A DNA stretch of 46,756 nt from a virus. The notes beneath the pieces are model-generated. The model was not told where the DNA came from. It saw only the letters and a list, made by a program, of their open reading frames with translations, and ran no database searches. The translations under genes were made by a program, and so were the position numbers. The stretch lies in IMG/VR virus record IMGVR_UViG_3300045010_000567, positions 1 through 46,756 of that record. One strand, 5' to 3'. This document shows, one piece after another, positions 43,001 to 46,756 of this stretch (its first letter is position 1; each line of letters starts with the position of its first letter).

Positions 43001-43791
43001 TTGTTCCGGATGCGGAGAGGCGGGCCCAACCCATCATTTACCTTATTGGCGGACCGAGTGGATCTTTGAAGTCAACCATCCGCGAATCTGGTCTTGCTGG
43101 CATACCTACACGCACCCAGGCAATCACGATCGACCCCGATGAAGTGAAATTGATAACGCCGGAGTACTTTGCTCTCACGGTACAGAAAAATAGAATTGCG
43201 GCCAACATTGTTCACGACGAAAGCAAAGCGGTGGCTATCAATTCACTTAAGTTAGCAACTCTCAGAAGCGAAGGCGAAATGAGGGTACTGAGACAAGGAA
43301 AAGACATCGTCTATGACAGCCTCGGCCAACTCCAAGACTCTGAAATCACAGACGCGATCGAGCAGCTCAGGGTGGCCGGATATAAAGTTATCGGTTACTA
43401 TTTCTTTGCAGATGAGGACACCGCATCGAAGCGTATGCGTGAAAGAGCGAGAAGAACAGGCAGAAGAGTTCCCAATGGACTGTATGACCAAAGCATGAAT
43501 GGAATTCAATCTCGCATAGGCAATTCCATAAGGAACCGCGATCTGTTTGACGAACTCGTTATGTTCGACACGAGCGATGCTTCCAATATTCAACGTGCCG
43601 TCGTATATATTAAAGATCCGGCACAGGCAACGGCGCTACTAAGCGCAAATCCCCCGCAAGGCAGGACGGTCAATAATGCGCGTAAGACTCGTGGCCAATT
43701 GACAATCGAGCCCATAACGAGACCAGACGGAACGGTCGGTGATTCATTCCTGATCCAGGCATTGAATATCGACAGATTGACGAATCACTAA
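37003..43791 (+). CDS. Giant modular protein D: DUF5872-like, HicA-like, HTH, Nudix and zeta-kinase-like modules
   Basis: ATG at 37003 with GGAAG upstream is preferred over an earlier GTG; 2262 residues. In order: a C-x17-C element (LGCIGIRRYDS...MPC), a DUF5872-like domain (about 109-226; GQWSARKAQLLAQAY, RYLPRAAW), the acidic FDPDARDADSD motif (F269), a HicA-like region (about 389-449; RKGKGDHFIYAMDF), helix-turn-helix text (about 1192-1231; TAQEIAAKLDISGSVVDRVL), an intact Nudix box GGLNDEGE...REVREEVGI (about 1653-1676) and a zeta-toxin-like P-loop kinase at 2005-2200 with GGPSGSLKST (K2023). Hexapeptides at 327 (GLIGAM), 685 (GLSGAM), 707, 1454 and 1826 (GLTGAM), and 1927 (GLTGAI) separate these modules. 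Likely a head-packaged polyprotein; inferred. Confidence 0.87.
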   Translation: MEIITNPETDYVVEAKNVGVSRRLRPTDPDVFSNPDSARVRARQLGCIGIRRYDSQSGGYVWMPCTNESDYRRQMGTSHSGRLQRRREIQTEIRRFVRGKALEEIDEKSGAYTKPELRNRIKNRIMAGSKGGRPGQWSARKAQLLAQAYRKAGGGYKGGKDKRQRSLSRWTRQDWTTSDGKPANRPGGMRRYLPRAAWSRLTPAQVRATNRKKIQGSRSGSQFVRNTESAMNAARNARKQLNELMFNQKALGATIGRTRRGLRGVTARFDPDARDADSDKIIQEGTIYERPDTPNKPELTIPAVRRIVVPEQQTVARRMRRIDDGSGLIGAMADNKNPKKGVKTRTQRSDTVLSRLGNPNADPPPEGSRIVSVGRWGKRPELPNQGVEDLANILIDRGLYFKRKGKGDHFIYAMDFVAPDGSKYQRQVTLYATLDMGTLRDKAIDAGMLPLSAVGQKPGAIKLILAKQTKYNLKKEQKDAIFQAFDELAQVDVTNADGKDPFPGFFAIERRAQEIAAAPIPLQEIRNFLENDDSGRIKRSIAASKRRAKEIGAQLQKAKGRLSPEDQRWWNLWTDVQKSETDPINSLSQLQQTELLAELGRIPSDPSYLTSIQSDLDLVAEFGPINFYGVEVPKANLDPRILDRITLVSRAKNPEFYDFAEWRRARIAKGEYLDNLEEAKSKLGGLSGAMRADGSRRFSRRYYRASGLTGAMSGDERKSDYARKQRIWQANIISQVLLRNQAEAIRRQNMTPEQLAKEPPLPFPNWTEQFGTLDVATISGAPGVTSFSHRVVDLLYKRLEREWGPNETQIFGEIKSFKIWDAPMSRLDIENLGANKRKIVAAFIEETVKLDPNSPFAQFDPVNMPDSDVDMLWRSYVIPELLKQPGTSVMPMDDIPFEIDPTKEELIRNYTEYLELKKLGLQTAMTQQDFDSGMAELLDSTSKDFEDFVGQINKAYDEYKQTGTLPGQFTDESLINPDTGNIFTEEEWRKSFDQAAQDMMEKTSRYNEAAQELAVAQGLYGSLWEIGLRLKYLKPEDMENLNDDAADAIDNMQEIDPLPDLDPRDLTFDSEATTKLAQDSTFGWMWRRFVRNARDWAYPLAEKYHGYDIQQHRYVRPDFIDGDQYEAPKTERVDPSKLDWDKLLELIEASSHLDDIDLPGVKSIIAKSRETRAKKLAADKKTYVDSKTAAGQAERDKIWTMFETDGLTAQEIAAKLDISGSVVDRVLKNESKSRGLTTQQFNALGRKAASAADSREEQFRVDLANSEVARIKEITKGTPESYLDTLREARQYYKDVSTEANASYRSARRRYAELATLANMLLMDLPDGRKWDPNKESAANFKNRWLRRVAAIYPTLVTIAGQVDAMQWHSDDRVSASRRILDRAGLMIRRIDVEIERAKAVTGITDLEDLRKRHNIQAISVVKELARKAIRGQHPNMTDAEIDKLFESTGTEDGLTGAMAGAIRGASRGKKARELFKYSSRNSGDRRGFLSRLADTMPDMRHNQFVKKMAEWLDGLEDQFSSPRARTRRMTGNFPASSRAQLRARRTLNEIRRANQDDFGLARSARERQMIRGLSRSAKKSKINVRRYFDGRDDQEDIKWSSNDWSYGKVKPIRAADMVVYRRNPNEKDPLKSIEVLVIDRKSGPFTGARALPGGLNDEGETLVETATREVREEVGISTDGMQVQNLGIIQSRDWDPRFVEGVTVQGMSVKVPYSTEAVAGSDAKKARFVPLAEILDGDGHIAFGHAAFMKEALKNEDFRVVEKLEIHERAGRIRNRRLIEKININRQAAGQKLFPVASDDEVDKVFDLIRPSNPRYSTLNDPASGLTGAMSQRYDIRVNSDGTFDIIDTQNNNARIAGPFKSRKQALYGAIRKDREPGFDPQILLGRRKKKPGAKKATRKRRKPEQLSLNFGDNETASRLDQSKDGLTGAITTTELLTTLGIQMPASTMQQSDFSRGVSTLSHYQDRQVVDAITGDKPYVNLQRFNSLWVPYREGVQAIVPDAERRAQPIIYLIGGPSGSLKSTIRESGLAGIPTRTQAITIDPDEVKLITPEYFALTVQKNRIAANIVHDESKAVAINSLKLATLRSEGEMRVLRQGKDIVYDSLGQLQDSEITDAIEQLRVAGYKVIGYYFFADEDTASKRMRERARRTGRRVPNGLYDQSMNGIQSRIGNSIRNRDLFDELVMFDTSDASNIQRAVVYIKDPAQATALLSANPPQGRTVNNARKTRGQLTIEPITRPDGTVGDSFLIQALNIDRLTNH

Positions 43792-43804
43792 GAAAGGTCA
43801 GATC

Positions 43805-44020
43805 ATGGTTGACAAAAAACCCCAAAAACTCTCTGATTTTCGCAAAAATCCGAGTCTTGGCGAAGTTGAGCGTATGGCGATTGCTGCTTCACGAAAGATG
43901 AAATTTGAAGAGGCGGGCGTCAAAGACACCCCCCAGAACAGAAAAGACTGGGCGGCGCTTGTCAAGGATTTCGATGAAATGGAGAGGGATGGGATTACTG
44001 CGGAGATTCCGTTCACCTGA
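43805..44020 (+). CDS. Small hypothetical protein before capsid gene
   Basis: The 71-residue protein starts with ATG at 43805 after AAAGGTC. It is charged and helical (MVDKKPQKLSDFRKN, VERMAIAASRKMKFEEAG, DWAALVKDFDEMERDG). No family recognised. Position between the giant protein D and the capsid gene suggests a small head-assembly factor. Confidence 0.7.
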   Translation: MVDKKPQKLSDFRKNPSLGEVERMAIAASRKMKFEEAGVKDTPQNRKDWAALVKDFDEMERDGITAEIPFT

Positions 44021-44040
44021 TAGGCCTTCCGCCATAAACC

Positions 44041-44054
44041 AACAAATGTTTGTT
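44041..44054. promoter_or_regulatory. Inverted repeat in gap before capsid gene
   Basis: AACAAA-TG-TTTGTT is an inverted repeat with a 2-base centre in the 129-base gap before the major capsid gene. It could be an operator or part of a promoter region; TTGTTA and CATATT nearby are weak promoter-like boxes. No convincing promoter was found. Confidence 0.3.
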
Positions 44055-44149
44055 ACTCTAAGTGAAGACATATTTGCTGGGTGCTCACCTGAGTGGTTGT
44101 CTCACCAAAAAATCCAAGCAATTTCAAAGATCCAGGAGGATCATTTCCA

Positions 44150-45478
44150 ATGTCAGATAAGTCAAGAGTGAGGGAGCTGCAGACAGCCCTCCGCACAAAA
44201 ATGGCTGACAACAAGGCGATTGCCGACTCCTTTAAAGTCGAAGACGGCACCGTCATCGTTTCAGCAGATCAGAAGGCCGCGTTCGATCGCAACATGAGCG
44301 ACATCCGCGAGATCAAGTCCCTCATTGAGGGTCTCGAGCAGATGGACGATGTTTCGTCGTGGTCGTCAGAGCCGCAGACAGAGTCTGTTGCCGCACAGGT
44401 CGCCGTTTCACCGGCCGAGTCGCGTGGCTACAACACCAGGTCGATCGGTCAGGCGTTCCTTGAATCACCAGAGTTCAAGGCGCTCGGCGCCGGTAAGAAT
44501 GGTGCGAACATGGTTTCGCCATTCACGTACAACGTGAAGGATGTCTTCTCGGCTATGCCGACCGGTCCTGCTTCTCCGATTGTCTCGGTTGAGCAGTTCG
44601 GCACGTTCCAGCGTGATCCGATGGTTGCTTCTCCGACCCGCACACGTCGCGTTCGTGACCTTTTCCCGGCACGCACAACGACAGCAGCGGTCATCGAGTA
44701 CTTCCGTCAGATCGGTTACACGTCGCCGGCGGCACTCAACCCTCCAACGAACAACGCCGCCATGGTCGCAGATCGTTCGGGTGCTGCGTTTGGTGCAAAG
44801 CCGCAGTCAGGCCTGAAGTTCACAGGTCACCAGGCACCGGTTCGCACGATGGCCCACTGGGAAGCCGCTCACCGCAACGTCCTTGCGGACGAGCCACAGC
44901 TTCGCAGCATCATCGACAACGAACTGATGTACGGTCTCCGTCTCCTCGAGGACGATCAGCTCCTCAACGGTGACGGAAGCGGCGAGAACCTCGAGGGCAT
45001 CCTTGAGGTCTCCGGCATCCAGACCTACGACTGGTCGTCTGGCGCATCGACTCCAGTTCCGGACACGAAGGCTGACGCGATTCGTCGCGCCGCAACGCTT
45101 TCGTTCCTCGCGTACTACGAGCCAACGGGCGTCATCATGCACCCGACAGACTGGGAGCAGATCGAGCTGTCGAAGGACCTCAACGGCCAGTATCTGGTCG
45201 CTGTGTCGGTCGCACTCGGCGGAACCCCACGCCTGTGGAGAATCCCGGTCATCGACACTCCGGCCATGGATCAGGGCACTGCCCTTGTCGGTGCGTTCGG
45301 TACAGCGGCTCAGATCTACGACCGCGACTCGGCCAGCATCCGCATCTCGGAGCAGCACGCAGACTTCTTCGTGCGCAACGCGATCGTGATTCTCGCAGAG
45401 CAGCGTCTCGCTCTCGCCGTCAAGCGTCCGGAAGCGTTCGTCAAGGTCACGTTCGACGAAGCGCCCAGCGCCTCATAA
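44150..45478 (+). CDS. Major capsid protein, HK97 fold
   Basis: ATG at 44150 with AGGAGGAT at 44133-44140 is the evident start (442 residues); upstream in-frame starts are not needed. Residues 1-75 form a charged helical region such as the delta scaffold of HK97-type capsids (RELQTALRTKMADNKAIADSF, shown in part). The core follows: DPMVASPTRTRRVRDLFPA, VIEYFRQIGY, HWEAAHRNVLADEPQLRSII, LLEDDQLLNGDGSGENLEGIL, GVIMHPTDWEQIEL and IRISEQHADFFVRNAIVILAEQRLALAVKRPEAF (parts), all typical. The gene is richer in G+C and uses more preferred codons (CTC, GTC, CGT) than its neighbours, and has its own terminator, which fits very high expression. It is not cleaved at a GL(S/T)GAM sequence. Confidence 0.96.
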   Translation: MSDKSRVRELQTALRTKMADNKAIADSFKVEDGTVIVSADQKAAFDRNMSDIREIKSLIEGLEQMDDVSSWSSEPQTESVAAQVAVSPAESRGYNTRSIGQAFLESPEFKALGAGKNGANMVSPFTYNVKDVFSAMPTGPASPIVSVEQFGTFQRDPMVASPTRTRRVRDLFPARTTTAAVIEYFRQIGYTSPAALNPPTNNAAMVADRSGAAFGAKPQSGLKFTGHQAPVRTMAHWEAAHRNVLADEPQLRSIIDNELMYGLRLLEDDQLLNGDGSGENLEGILEVSGIQTYDWSSGASTPVPDTKADAIRRAATLSFLAYYEPTGVIMHPTDWEQIELSKDLNGQYLVAVSVALGGTPRLWRIPVIDTPAMDQGTALVGAFGTAAQIYDRDSASIRISEQHADFFVRNAIVILAEQRLALAVKRPEAFVKVTFDEAPSAS

Positions 45479-45502
45479 CAGCTGAAACGCTGTAAGTCGC
45501 AG

Positions 45503-45550
45503 CCCCCGCCGGAGCCCCCAAAGGGTGAAGGCGGGGGTTTCGGCTTTCTA
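45503..45550 (+). terminator. Intrinsic terminator after major capsid gene
   Basis: CCCCCGCC at 45503-45510 pairs with GGCGGGGG at 45530-45537, with a smaller CCC/GGG hairpin in the loop, followed by TTTCGGCTTTCT. It begins 24 bases after the capsid stop codon and probably ends a large share of capsid transcripts. Confidence 0.88.
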
Positions 45551-45591
45551 GGCCATGAAATTCAGTACGTTTAGCGAGGTAATCTATACAC

Positions 45592-46756
45592 ATGCCAAAA
45601 CGAATTGTTTTCGATCCAAACGCCAAGGATGGCGACGGAGATTTCAAGGTTCAAGACGGCACCCCGTTCGAGCGACCCAACAAACCGTCAATACCAAAAG
45701 TCGTACCGAACTTATCGGCCAACAGGAGCAAACGATGGGGGAAAAGTAAACCATCTTTAGCAAGTAGCTATAAAAGAACAGTACCGCTCAGGCCAACCAA
45801 CGTATCCCCGGGGGAAGTCTCGACGGGCGGGTTATTCAAAATGTCCGAGATCTTCAAACAGGATCTTCTGCGTGGTTTGACACCTGCCGAACAACAAAGT
45901 TTTCTCGGTGTTGACAGAAGAACGTTCGCCAAAATGAAAAAAAATGACGCGTCGCTGACTTCTTTTGCGGCCGACAATTTGGCACTGAATGCCTTTGGAT
46001 ATCACCCAATAGAAATTTGGGGCGAAGTCTGGATGACCGAACAGATCCTTTATCCGAAAAAAAGTCAGATTCCCCCAACACCAATAACCGACATTGAGGA
46101 AAGTTATTTGAAATTGAGAGCCGAAGGAAAAAGTGGACCCGAAATCGCAAAAAAGCTTGGTGTTACCAGACAAAGAGTGGCTCAACTCAAAGCATCTTCA
46201 TTGAAAAAAAGAGACCAGCAATCACTTCTTGAAGACGATGAACTGGAAAAAAGAGATCGTATATCGGCCGCAGCAGATGCTGCTTTTTTGGACACTGGAG
46301 TTAGTCCAACGGGTCTGATTGGGAGGATGGCCGGGGATCCACCGGATGATCACCCCATGTGGGAAACACCCCAAGATAGGGAAGACCGCGAACAGGCTTT
46401 TGCGGATTTTATATTTGAAAAATATATTCAGCCGTGGGAAGCAGATTTCTGGGAACGGAATGGTCGTAACGCGACCGAAGACGATCTATACGAACTCTTG
46501 AATTCAGTTGACGAAGAAGAGATACGGGAAAGTTTTGAGGCGGAGACAGGAATCAGCTCCTGGGGACTCGAGTACGACGAAGTCGGTGATGTGCGTGTTG
46601 CCGATTGGGCCGAAGCGGGATTTATGACGCAGGAGGAATACGACCTGTGGTATGACAATCCTATCGTGCAGGACAATTTCGTCAGTGATAAAAATTGGAG
46701 AGACAGCGCAGCCTACAAGACCTATGGCGGAACCGAAGATTTGATGAATCGCAACA
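45592..46756 (+). CDS. Protein with acidic FDPNA motif and two HTH-like segments, partial at window end
   Basis: The frame starts with ATG at 45592 after GAGG and remains open to the right edge (388 codons). It opens with MPKRIVFDPNAKDGDGD...VQDGTPFERPN, the same acidic motif as in the protease and protein D. A helix-turn-helix-like unit with LGVDRRTFAKMK...FAADNLALNAFGYHPIEIWG (parts) lies near residues 99-140, and a second at about 167-200, EGKSGPEIAKKLGVTRQRVAQL. A GLIGRMAG hexapeptide variant is at 241-248. The C-terminal part seen is acidic. It may be a regulator, or a virion protein of the same set as the giant proteins. The end is not visible. Confidence 0.75.
   Translation, partial: MPKRIVFDPNAKDGDGDFKVQDGTPFERPNKPSIPKVVPNLSANRSKRWGKSKPSLASSYKRTVPLRPTNVSPGEVSTGGLFKMSEIFKQDLLRGLTPAEQQSFLGVDRRTFAKMKKNDASLTSFAADNLALNAFGYHPIEIWGEVWMTEQILYPKKSQIPPTPITDIEESYLKLRAEGKSGPEIAKKLGVTRQRVAQLKASSLKKRDQQSLLEDDELEKRDRISAAADAAFLDTGVSPTGLIGRMAGDPPDDHPMWETPQDREDREQAFADFIFEKYIQPWEADFWERNGRNATEDDLYELLNSVDEEEIRESFEAETGISSWGLEYDEVGDVRVADWAEAGFMTQEEYDLWYDNPIVQDNFVSDKNWRDSAAYKTYGGTEDLMNRN

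Noticed and set aside
44093-44149. GTG start for capsid gene
   Set aside because: The AGGAGGAT site at 44133-44140 points clearly to ATG at 44150.
1-46756. tRNA, rRNA, integrase, lysis genes or attachment sites
   Set aside because: None was seen by eye; no cloverleaf-like or integrase motif was noticed, though a tool-based scan could find a small RNA.

Overview
This window is part of the genome of a tailed double-stranded DNA phage. A tail sheath gene (1762-3213) next to a tail tube gene (1296-1742) shows a contractile, myovirus-type tail. The HK97-type major capsid protein, prohead protease, portal and terminase place it in Caudoviricetes. I see no integrase, lysis gene, tRNA, rRNA or CRISPR array. 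Several small domains (the portal-MuF fusion, FDPDA-type acidic motifs, RCP...QFT motifs, an HTH with an HP.E.WG ending) remind me of phages of Actinobacteria, possibly freshwater or marine ones. That host assignment is inference from family resemblance, not proof.

Layout. Positions 1-11.5 kb read leftward. From right to left they hold the terminase large subunit, a recombination and nuclease block (Rad52-like annealing protein, Cas4/RecB-like nuclease with four cysteines, HNH nuclease, RuvC-like resolvase, ParB-like protein), then head-tail connector and completion proteins, sheath, tube, a tail assembly chaperone pair joined by a -1 frameshift at AAACCCT, and the start of the tape measure gene. 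A divergent gap near 11.53-11.60 kb separates this from a rightward block running to the window's end: a 56-residue membrane protein, a portal fused to a MuF domain, a prohead protease with a very long C-terminal extension, an acidic PepSY-containing protein, three giant proteins (2761, 2056 and 2262 residues) interspersed with smaller genes, the major capsid protein with a strong terminator, and a partial regulator-like gene.

The most interesting part is 14.2-43.8 kb, between protease and capsid genes. The giant proteins look modular and carry enzyme-like domains unusual for plain structural proteins: two HExxH zincins, a region resembling DUF3626, an ADP-ribosyltransferase-like fold, a HicA-like fold, an intact Nudix box and a zeta-toxin-like P-loop kinase. 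A 686-residue neighbour has a degenerate kinase-like domain. Modules in two of the giants are bounded by a recurring hexapeptide, GL(S/T)GAM and variants, also present once in the protease extension and once in the last gene. A C-x17-C element (RCP...QFT...C in three proteins, a different one in the fourth) and an Excalibur-like acidic motif recur among the same genes. My hypothesis is that these are head-packaged polyproteins, cut or loaded through the hexapeptide, that deliver effectors into the host, by analogy with the processed internal proteins and Alt of T4. Protein-level evidence would be needed.
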